From positions 1 to 7,316 of the forward strand of contig CAZZIE010000188.1 in assembly GCA_964654185.1 (NCBI GenBank): DNA of 7,316 nt. The letters are read 5' to 3'. Under the pieces are notes generated by a model. It was not told the DNA's origin, did not search any database, and saw nothing but the letters and a program-made list of their open reading frames with translations. Both the position numbers and the translations under genes were made by a program. The stretch is from CAYFQV01 sp964654185. Lineage in GTDB: Bacteria > Spirochaetota > Spirochaetia > DSM-27196 > PWMO01. Below are positions 1 to 5,438 of the stretch, piece after piece; the stretch's first letter is position 1, and every line of letters starts with the position of its first letter.

Positions 1-98
1 TCCTCGTCAACAAGAGCAGTGACGGCGAGATTACGACGGAGCAACTCTTGCCGGTCCGCTTCGTACCAATGACCGGACGCGTCCAAGAGGGACAATGA
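1..98 (+). CDS. pcm: C-terminal fragment, probable protein-L-isoaspartate O-methyltransferase
   Basis: Only the last 31 residues are present, read in the frame starting at base 3 and ending at the TGA at 96-98. The tail contains LLPVRFVPMTG. This closely resembles the conserved C-terminal strand of protein-L-isoaspartate O-methyltransferases, where a VRFVPM/L-type segment closes the SAM-dependent fold; the charged DGEIT segment just before it is also usual there. These enzymes methylate isoaspartyl residues in damaged proteins so that normal aspartate can be restored, in the cytoplasm or periplasm. The stop overlaps the next gene's start (ATGA, 95-98), so the two genes are probably one transcription unit with coupled translation. 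The catalytic part lies outside the window, so the family call rests on a short motif and another SAM-dependent methyltransferase is possible. Confidence 0.68.
   Translation, partial: LVNKSSDGEITTEQLLPVRFVPMTGRVQEGQ
87..91 (+). promoter_or_regulatory. Shine-Dalgarno sequence of the membrane spermidine-synthase-like gene
   Basis: GAGGG lies 3 bases before the ATG at 95, within AAGAGGGA. The spacing is short but usable, and together with the ATGA overlap it supports ATG 95 as the start. It contrasts with the MFS and DUF255 genes, which have no comparable sequence. Confidence 0.55.
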
Positions 99-2839
99 GC
101 ACGGGCAGCAATCGCGCGCTCTCATCAGGCTTTTCCCCGGGGTTCGCCGCGGCCAGCGTGTTCCTCGCCTCTGCGCTGGTCCTGGCGCTGCAGATTGCGC
201 TGATCCGCGTCCTCACCGTCGACACCTACCACCACTTCACATATCTCGTGATCAGTACCGCCCTCCTCGGTTTCGGGGCAAGCGGCACCCTTCTGAGCCT
301 GGCGTGGAAGCGCGTGGAGCGCCGTTTCACCGCGTGGTCCGCCCTGTCTCTCATCCTTCTGGTCGTCACCTCCGCCTTCGCGTACCGGGTTGCCGTGGCC
401 CTGCGGCCGGACATGCAGTACGTGCTGTTCAGTTTCCGCGAAGTCCTTCGCCTCTGGGCCCACACCCTGGTCCTGTTCGTGCCCTTCTTCGCTGGCGGCC
501 TCATTGTAGGGATGGCGCTTTCGTGGTTTCGAAAGACCGTCGGCGGCATGTATGCGGCCAACATGGTGGGCAGCGGATTGGGCGGCGTCGGGGGCGTGCT
601 TCTCGCCTTCCTCGTGGCGCCCTATCGTATGCCCGCCGTGCTGTCCCTACTCGGCTTCGGCGCCCTGCTGCTCTGGCTTCTGGGATCGCCGCAGTACCGG
701 CGTCGGGAAGCGCGCGCGCCGGTCATAGTCGGGGTCGTCTTCGCCGCCGCCGCGGTGACCGTCGCCTTCGCACTTCCAACACAGTCATCCGTGGATCAGT
801 ACAAGCCCATGGCGCACGCCATCCGCATTGCCCGGCAGGGTGATGCACAGCACCTGACGCGTCGACTGGGTCCAAGAGCCCAGATCGATGTTTTCGACGC
901 TCCTTCAATGCGGCACACGCTCTTCGCAGCACCCGGCGCGCCGGCACCGCCGGAACAACTCGCTCTCTTCCTCGACGGTACCCACGCTGGAGGCATTCTG
1001 CGGATAGACCGCGCCGACCAGGCCGAGACACTGCGCTGGACCGCCCAATCCTTGCCGTACAAGGTCCTGGAGGAACCCCGTGTGGCCATCCTCGGCGAGC
1101 GCACCGGCAGCAACGTCTGGCTTGCCCTCGCCCACGGTGCCGAGGCCGTCACGGTGGTCCAGGCGAACCCGCAACTCACCGAGACTATCCGCTCGGTGGA
1201 GCGCGGCGCCCGCGGCGGGGCCGGCCGCGATGGGGACGGAGGCGACGACGGCGGTCGGCGCGGTGCGGATGCGGCCGGGCGCAGCGACGGGGCCGGCCGC
1301 GGGGACGGAGGTGCCCCGGGGGACGCCGGCGCCCGCGGCCAGACGGCGGCAGCCACGCGCAGCGTCCTGGACCATCCCGCGGTGGAGGTGGTGAACGCCG
1401 AACCGCGGCTCTTCCTGGAACGGGAGGGCGGGCGCTTCGACCTGATTCACTTCGCGGAAGCGGAGGGGATGCCCGCCGGATCCGGCGGTCTGGCGTCCAT
1501 GCGCGAGGACTACCTGCTCACGGTTGAGTCGGTGCGCGCCGCAATGAGACGACTGACCGACGGGGGGATGATCACGGTGACCCGGGGGCTCCAGACGCCA
1601 CCTCGCGACAACGTCCGGCTCTTCGCCCTCTTCGCCGAGGCACTCCGCGGCGCCGGGACCGCAGGCGGCGAGGCCGAGACACGATCCGTCGCCGGCGGCG
1701 CCGAAGACGACGAACGCCCGAACCCGGCCGAACACCTGCTCCAGGCGCGCAACTATCTCGGGGTAACGACCATCCTTTCCAGCGCCCCCCTTGAGGAGCG
1801 CAGGATCGCAGAGTTCCGCGCTTCGGCATCGAACCTGTCGATGGATATTGACTACCACCCGGGAATCACGCCGGCTGATCTGACCGAGCGCAATCGCATT
1901 CCCGGACCGGAAGGCTCTCCGGGTTCCTACCTGTACTATGCAGCCCGGCAGGTGCTGTCGGACGAGCGGCGCACCTTCTACGAAGACTGGGTTTATGACG
2001 TCACGCCGCCCCGGGACACGCGTCCCTACTTCCACAGCTTCTTCAAGTGGGACTCGCTGGACCGTTACGTTGAGGCCTACGGCGGCTACTGGTTCCAGCG
2101 CCTCGAGCTCGGATACGCCGTGGTCGTCGTGACCTTTCTGCAGGTGCTTCTGGCGGCGCTGGTACTGGTTCTGTTTCCGATTCTCGTGCTCCGCCGACGT
2201 CGAAGGCCGGATCAGCGCCCTCCCCGGGCTGCCGTCGTCTGGACGGTTCTTCACTTCACGGCGATCGGGCTCGGCTTTCTCTTTCTGGAGATGCTTCACA
2301 TCCAGCGCTTCACCCGCTTTCTCGGCGACCCGATCTACTCCACAGCAGCAGTGCTGACTGCAATACTGGTCTTCAGCGGGATCGGAAGCTTTCTGCAGGG
2401 CCGCCTGGGTCTGGGCGTGGGAACTCGTCTCCGCATTGGTGGCCTCGCGGTGGCGGGGCTCGCGCTGCTCTACTATCTGGGACTGGACCCGGTCCTCGCG
2501 CTTGCCGTAGATGCAGGGGAGGTGGCACGCTTCGCTCTCACCTTGATTCTGCTCCTTCCCCTCTCCTTCATGCTCGGCTGGCTCATGCCGGCGGGCCTTG
2601 AAGCGGCGGGAGGCAAATCGGCGGAGCTCGTTCCCCTGGCATGGGCGGTGAACGGCGTCGCCTCCGTGGCGGCGACTCCCCTGTCGGTCATGATTGCGGT
2701 CGGTCGGGGCTTCCTCGGCGTATCCCTCCTGGCTGCGAGCTGCTACCTTGCGGTAGTGGTTGCGGCACGCATCGTCACCAACCCGGCGCAACGTCGCACC
2801 GCGCTTTCTCGTTTACGGGACCGAGTAGTCGGTGCATAA
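95..2839 (+). CDS. Membrane-embedded spermidine-synthase-like protein (methyltransferase-type Rossmann domain between two TM domains)
   Basis: This is a 914-residue protein with three parts. Residues 15-230 form about seven membrane helices, including the segment LLGFGASGT near 57. Residues about 325-660 resemble the spermidine/spermine synthase fold: strand and loop RVAILGERTGSN at 329-340, VEVVNAEPRLFL at 430-441, GRFDLIHF at 446-453, YLLTVESVR at 473-481, GGMITVTR at 490-497 and PPRDNVRLF at 502-510. Residues 671-890 form about six more helices, with GLGFLFLEM near 725-733 and FLGDPIYST at 742-750, both typical of these fused proteins. No member is known to me with a firmly established substrate, so polyamine synthesis should not be assumed. 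Two features are odd. A low-complexity Gly/Asp/Arg/Ala insert (about 371-421) follows the nucleotide-binding strand. The acidic residue usual in the VELNP-type motif is Gln356 (VVQANP). A smaller polar insert lies at about 521-545. The start is set by the ATGA overlap with the upstream gene. Confidence 0.85.
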   Translation: MSTGSNRALSSGFSPGFAAASVFLASALVLALQIALIRVLTVDTYHHFTYLVISTALLGFGASGTLLSLAWKRVERRFTAWSALSLILLVVTSAFAYRVAVALRPDMQYVLFSFREVLRLWAHTLVLFVPFFAGGLIVGMALSWFRKTVGGMYAANMVGSGLGGVGGVLLAFLVAPYRMPAVLSLLGFGALLLWLLGSPQYRRREARAPVIVGVVFAAAAVTVAFALPTQSSVDQYKPMAHAIRIARQGDAQHLTRRLGPRAQIDVFDAPSMRHTLFAAPGAPAPPEQLALFLDGTHAGGILRIDRADQAETLRWTAQSLPYKVLEEPRVAILGERTGSNVWLALAHGAEAVTVVQANPQLTETIRSVERGARGGAGRDGDGGDDGGRRGADAAGRSDGAGRGDGGAPGDAGARGQTAAATRSVLDHPAVEVVNAEPRLFLEREGGRFDLIHFAEAEGMPAGSGGLASMREDYLLTVESVRAAMRRLTDGGMITVTRGLQTPPRDNVRLFALFAEALRGAGTAGGEAETRSVAGGAEDDERPNPAEHLLQARNYLGVTTILSSAPLEERRIAEFRASASNLSMDIDYHPGITPADLTERNRIPGPEGSPGSYLYYAARQVLSDERRTFYEDWVYDVTPPRDTRPYFHSFFKWDSLDRYVEAYGGYWFQRLELGYAVVVVTFLQVLLAALVLVLFPILVLRRRRRPDQRPPRAAVVWTVLHFTAIGLGFLFLEMLHIQRFTRFLGDPIYSTAAVLTAILVFSGIGSFLQGRLGLGVGTRLRIGGLAVAGLALLYYLGLDPVLALAVDAGEVARFALTLILLLPLSFMLGWLMPAGLEAAGGKSAELVPLAWAVNGVASVAATPLSVMIAVGRGFLGVSLLAASCYLAVVVAARIVTNPAQRRTALSRLRDRVVGA
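1217..1311 (+). repeat. In-frame GC-rich direct repeat inside the Rossmann-domain insert
   Basis: GGGGCCGGCCGC occurs at 1217-1228 and 1289-1300. Each copy is followed by GGGGACGGAGG (1232-1242 and 1301-1311), and the first copy has an extra GAT triplet between the two parts. The copies start 72 bases apart, which is 24 codons, so they stay in frame and encode GAGRDGDGG and GAGRGDGGA. The arrangement fits expansion by duplication within a coding region. Confidence 0.8.
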
Positions 2840-2840
2840 T
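2812..2840 (+). promoter_or_regulatory. Candidate promoter of the MFS gene, possibly leaderless
   Basis: TTTACG (2812-2817), a 17-base spacer and CATAAT (2835-2840) resemble a sigma-70-type promoter, matching the consensus at 4 of 6 and 5 of 6 positions. The -10 box contains the TAA stop codon of the preceding gene. It ends 7 bases before the ATG at 2848, so RNA would start at or beside the start codon. No Shine-Dalgarno sequence is seen there, which fits a leaderless transcript. This is a visual match only. Confidence 0.5.
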
Positions 2841-2847
2841 CACCGGC

Positions 2848-4002
2848 ATGTTCTTGTCGGCTGCTTTGCTTCGAGGTCGCGCACCGGCGACCGTGCTTGC
2901 CTTCGTGTCGATGTTCTTCCTGGGACTCGGTGTAACTCTGGTCGGCGCAACGGCGCAGAACGTGGGAATTGCACCGGAACAGGTCGGCATCCTCATCACC
3001 ATTCAACAGCTTGGCTTCCTCAGCTCCGTTGCTCTTGCCGGGAGCATGGCGGACCGCCGATCAAAGACCGCCATTCTCACGGTCGGCTGCATCATGGTAG
3101 CCGTCGGCATCTACTGCTTCTTTCTATGGGACAGCTTCGCCCTCAATCTGCTCTTCATGTTCCTGATCGGTGCGGGCACCGGCAGCTTCGAAGGCGTAAC
3201 GGATGCTCTGCTCGTAGATGCTCACCGGCAACGGGCGAACCTGTTCATTACGCTGAATCATTTCTTCGTCGTGTTCGGGGCACTGCTCATTACGGTGTAC
3301 ATGTACTTCCTGCAACTGCAGTGGCGCGCCGCCCTCCTGCAGGCTGCCATCGTCCTCATCGTACTGGCGGTCCTGGGCATCCTCGTGAAGGATCCGCCGG
3401 TAGCCGCGGCGGGCGGACCCGACCGACAGCGAATCCTGAAGCTCTTCAGGAACCCGACGATCATCTCGCTCTTCGTCGCTGCCGCCTGCGCCCTCGGTCT
3501 CGAGGCGGGCACCATCGGCATTCTCACGTCCTATCTGGTGGAGTTGCGCGGTGTGGACCCGGCCACCGCCCCTCTGGGGCTGGTGCTCTTCCTGGCGGCC
3601 TATGGCCTCGGCCGCGCCGTGCTCGGTCCCTTCATCGTTCAACAACGGATAACCAGGTGGCTCGTCATTCTCTTTGCCGCAAGCACCGTCACGCTCCTCG
3701 GCATGTATGTGCTGAGCCTGCCGTGGCTTCTCTACCTGTTCATTGTGTTGGCGGGATTGACCGTCACCAACCTGCTGCCGCTCCTCATTGCCCTGGCCGG
3801 CAAAGCCTTTCCGGACGCTCCGGCGACCGCGATGGGCATTCTCAAGCTCGGCATTCCCGTGGGAGGCGTGGTCCTGCCCTTTCTGCTCTCCGCAGTCACG
3901 ACCACTCTGTCACTGCAGATTGCCCTCTACCTCTTTCCGGTGACGGCGCTTGCCGGATTCCTGGTGACCCTTCGGCTGGACCGCCGCGTCCCGGCGACGT
4001 AG
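2848..4002 (+). CDS. Major facilitator superfamily (MFS) transporter
   Basis: This 384-residue integral membrane protein has about 12 hydrophobic helices in two halves of six, normal for a compact MFS permease. The loop after helix 2 carries GSMADRRSKT (65-74), a form of MFS motif A (G-x3-D-R-x-[GS]-[RK]), which takes part in conformational switching. A charged central loop with KDPP (181-184) and PDRQR (191-195) separates the halves. The second half opens with GLEAGTIGILTSYLVE (217-232), where Glu219 sits in a membrane helix and could bind substrate or protons. No substrate can be read from the sequence. The reading frame is open back to 2641, but that stretch overlaps the preceding gene and lacks the helix pattern, so ATG 2848, just before the first helix, is preferred. 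The start lies 8 bases after the upstream stop. There is no clear ribosome binding site, but a promoter-like element overlaps the junction. Confidence 0.88.
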   Translation: MFLSAALLRGRAPATVLAFVSMFFLGLGVTLVGATAQNVGIAPEQVGILITIQQLGFLSSVALAGSMADRRSKTAILTVGCIMVAVGIYCFFLWDSFALNLLFMFLIGAGTGSFEGVTDALLVDAHRQRANLFITLNHFFVVFGALLITVYMYFLQLQWRAALLQAAIVLIVLAVLGILVKDPPVAAAGGPDRQRILKLFRNPTIISLFVAAACALGLEAGTIGILTSYLVELRGVDPATAPLGLVLFLAAYGLGRAVLGPFIVQQRITRWLVILFAASTVTLLGMYVLSLPWLLYLFIVLAGLTVTNLLPLLIALAGKAFPDAPATAMGILKLGIPVGGVVLPFLLSAVTTTLSLQIALYLFPVTALAGFLVTLRLDRRVPAT

Positions 4003-4102
4003 AGGGGGCCGCCAGGAAGGATGTCTGATCAGGCGGCGCGGCCGAGGCGGCGCAGCGCCCGTGCTACGGCGCCGCCGCGCACAACGGCGCCGCCATCCGC
4101 CG
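4003..4102. terminator. Convergent intergenic region with nested GC-rich inverted repeats (possible bidirectional terminator)
   Basis: The MFS gene and the NicO gene converge here. GGCGGCGC occurs at 4032-4039 and 4046-4053, and its exact reverse complement GCGCCGCC at 4069-4076 and 4087-4094. The inner pair makes an 8-bp stem with a 15-base loop; the outer pair can make a second 8-bp stem around it, or the arms can swap partners. The right arms belong to an exact 11-base direct repeat, ACGGCGCCGCC (4066-4076 and 4084-4094). There is no T-run on either side, so this is not a canonical intrinsic terminator. It could still halt or protect both converging transcripts. Confidence 0.4.
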
Positions 4103-5200
4103 CTACCCGAGCGCGGGAATCAACAGAATCGCAGCAAAAGCCAGCACCAGGAGCGCCGCTGCGAGCTCGACAACCACGCCGACAATGTGTGCGATCCGGG
4201 CACGCAGAAGCAGCAGCAGCCTCGATCTGAGAACGATGGTACCCACGGCGATTCCCGCAAGGGTCACGGCGGTCCCTGCCGACATGGCGATGGCCCCGAG
4301 AACGCCCAGGCCAACCGTCCCGAGCGAGACGGCCGTCACCATGAGCACGGCGGTGCCGCTGCTCGGGAGGATGCCGGCGATGAGCATGGCCGGAAAGAGT
4401 ACTCCTTCCCGGATGCGGCGCCGGCGCCCGGCGCGCCGGTGATCGTAGATCATCTCGCGAGCCGGATCGTGGTGGTCGGGATCGATATCGTCCGAGACGG
4501 TCTTCAGCTTCGAAAGGATCCGCTCCTCCTGGTGATGATGCCGCGCTGCGACGGCCTCCCACGCCTTGATCCCGGTCAGCGCAAGCCCAAGCGCACCGAT
4601 GAGCGCGGCGCTGATCAAACCGATCGAGTCGATGACATCGTCGATCCGTTCAACACCGTCGGGGACGGAGCTCGCCAGAAGCTCGGAGGCACCGAGAACG
4701 ACAACGACCGCCGCGGTGCCCTGGAGGGCGGCGAAGACCACTCCGGCAATGACACCCCGGTGAGGCTCGGCGTCCTCCGCGAGAAAGTAGGCGACGAGGA
4801 GCGTCTTACGATGTCCCGGCAGAAAGGCATGGAGCAATCCGTAGAGAAAGGCGAGGCCAAGGATCATGAAAACGAAGCGAGCCCGAGGGACGCTGCGATA
4901 CTCCTGAAGTGAACTCTGCAACGAATTCTGCAGACGATCCCGCTGATTCCTCAGCCACCCCCCGACCCCACTGCTTCCGGCCGGCACGTCAAGCGCACCG
5001 GTCACCTCCAGTGCTGCCGGTACCTGCGTATCCGCCGGCACCTCACGGACAGCCGGCACTTCTGGTCCTGCCGCCCCTTCTCGTCCTGCCGCCCCTTCCG
5101 GTGCAGAGGGGGCCTCCTGGGCCGCAACGCCCGCAGTTACGAGGGCAATAGTAAGAACGGCTAGTCCAACGAACACAACCAGTCGAGGGAACCTCTTCAC
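4103..5200 (-). CDS. NicO-family nickel/cobalt transporter (RcnA-like efflux type)
   Basis: This 365-residue membrane protein has a signal-peptide-like N terminus (positive KRFPR, then a hydrophobic run to about residue 27, ending VAAQ). An extracytoplasmic Pro/Ala/Glu/Val-rich linker follows (29-80), including the tandem hexapeptide EGAAGR-EGAAGP (35-46). The first core helix carries HAFLPGHRK (124-132), matching the HAxxPGHGK metal-binding signature of NicO/RcnA proteins. A cytoplasmic loop at 218-265 is rich in His and acidic residues (HHH 221-223, H243, H244, H254), as expected for metal capture. Further helices run from about 267 to 360. In the second half, where relatives usually have a PCP-type motif, the sequence is ILPSSGTA (277-284) without cysteine. 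The family exports or imports Ni2+ or Co2+; direction and metal are not provable here. The GTG start at 5200 is chosen because GGAG (5207-5210) lies 6 bases upstream and the signal peptide begins there. The upstream extension in this frame is Arg/Cys/Gly-rich and unconvincing. Confidence 0.83.
   Translation of the reverse strand: MKRFPRLVVFVGLAVLTIALVTAGVAAQEAPSAPEGAAGREGAAGPEVPAVREVPADTQVPAALEVTGALDVPAGSSGVGGWLRNQRDRLQNSLQSSLQEYRSVPRARFVFMILGLAFLYGLLHAFLPGHRKTLLVAYFLAEDAEPHRGVIAGVVFAALQGTAAVVVVLGASELLASSVPDGVERIDDVIDSIGLISAALIGALGLALTGIKAWEAVAARHHHQEERILSKLKTVSDDIDPDHHDPAREMIYDHRRAGRRRRIREGVLFPAMLIAGILPSSGTAVLMVTAVSLGTVGLGVLGAIAMSAGTAVTLAGIAVGTIVLRSRLLLLLRARIAHIVGVVVELAAALLVLAFAAILLIPALG
5065..5098 (-). 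repeat. 18-bp tandem duplication in the NicO linker
   Basis: The 16-base sequence GTCCTGCCGCCCCTTC (plus-strand orientation) is exact at 5065-5080 and 5083-5098, 18 bases apart. On the coding strand this gives the repeated hexapeptide EGAAG[R/P] in the linker after the signal peptide. It looks like a recent in-frame duplication in a segment under little length constraint. Confidence 0.8.
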
Positions 5201-5226
5201 AACACACTCCAGGGGATGAAATGCAT
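5197..5226 (-). other. Possible 9-codon leader peptide upstream of the NicO gene
   Basis: An ATG at 5226 opens MHFIPWSVL followed by TGA at 5199-5197. The stop overlaps the NicO GTG start (GTGA, 5200-5197), an arrangement that allows translational coupling. AAGGAG (5227-5232) directly touches the ATG, which is too close to be ideal; a second GGAG (5236-5239) lies 9 bases upstream. An ORF this short can arise by chance, so this is a candidate only. Confidence 0.3.
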
Positions 5227-5268
5227 CTCCTTCAGCTCCGTCCCTCCGAAGAAGATGCGACCTGCCGG

Positions 5269-5297
5269 ATTCTCCGCGAGAACGCCCGGAAACGCAA
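5269..5297 (-). promoter_or_regulatory. Candidate promoter of the NicO gene
   Basis: Read on the minus strand, TTGCGT (5297-5292), a 17-base spacer and GAGAAT (5274-5269) form a weak sigma-70-like match (3 of 6 and 4 of 6). Transcription would start near 5262 and leave a leader of about 60 bases containing the possible leader peptide and the NicO ribosome binding site. Other promoters in this AT-poor region cannot be excluded. Confidence 0.33.
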
Positions 5298-5312
5298 CCT
5301 CCCCGCAAGCCG

Positions 5313-5393
5313 CAGCGGCCGGGAACGCACCGCAGCAGCCAGGAGCGCACCGCGCCGGCCGGGGGTCCACCGCAGCGGTACCGGCGAGCACCG
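5313..5393. repeat. Degenerate tandem repeat of about 20 bp between the divergent promoters
   Basis: Four head-to-tail units occur at 5313-5332, 5333-5352, 5353-5372 and 5373-5393, each ending in CACCG. The first is CAGCGGCCGGGAACGCACCG. Unit 2 matches it at 17 of 20 positions and unit 3 at 14 of 20. Unit 4 is 21 bases and more diverged. A 20-bp period is not a multiple of three, so this is not a protein repeat, and it is close to two helical turns. The array fills the space between the two candidate -35 boxes (5297 and 5404), where a regulator shared by both genes could bind. Confidence 0.6.
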
Positions 5394-5403
5394 CACGTCG
5401 CCC

Positions 5404-5432
5404 TTGTTGCTCCCGCGCACAAACCGTACCTT
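5404..5432 (+). promoter_or_regulatory. Candidate leaderless promoter of the DUF255 gene
   Basis: TTGTTG (5404-5409), a 17-base spacer and TACCTT (5427-5432) give a TAnnnT-type -10 box that ends 6 bases before ATG 5439. RNA would then begin at the A of the start codon. No Shine-Dalgarno sequence precedes this ATG. The hexamers are weak matches (3 of 6 each); the geometry is the main support. Confidence 0.42.
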
Positions 5433-5438
5433 GGGCGT

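Noticed and set aside
905..2791. A 628-codon open frame on the minus strand opposite the membrane spermidine-synthase-like gene
   Set aside because: The plus-strand protein has clear family motifs and membrane helices. The antisense translation is polar, rich in Arg, Glu, Gln and His, and has no recognisable motif. Long antisense frames are expected in high-GC coding DNA.
2641..2847. An upstream extension of the MFS gene to 2641
   Set aside because: It would overlap the preceding gene by about 200 bases and encodes a Gly/Arg/Cys-rich stretch unlike an MFS N terminus. ATG 2848 gives a normal start.
2832..4028. A 398-codon open frame on the plus strand in a second frame of the MFS region
   Set aside because: Its translation is rich in His, Arg, Gly and Pro with no membrane helices, while the MFS frame has 12 helices and motif A.
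4046..4076. A canonical intrinsic terminator
   Set aside because: The stem is strong but there is no U-tract after it on either strand, so it is reported only as a possible non-canonical terminator.
4021..4230. A 69-codon plus-strand frame starting right after AGGAAGG
   Set aside because: The ribosome-binding-like sequence touches the ATG with no spacer, most of the frame is antisense to NicO, and the product is low-complexity Arg/Ala/Pro.
5201..5262. A metal-sensing riboswitch (NiCo type) in the NicO leader
   Set aside because: The leader would be only about 60 bases, and I could not find the four-way junction pattern of that class.
5197..5391. A 64-residue protein encoded upstream of NicO and ending in the GTGA overlap
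   Set aside because: Its first third lies in the 20-bp repeats, whose period breaks the reading frame, and it spans the candidate promoter. Only the last nine codons are kept as a possible leader peptide.
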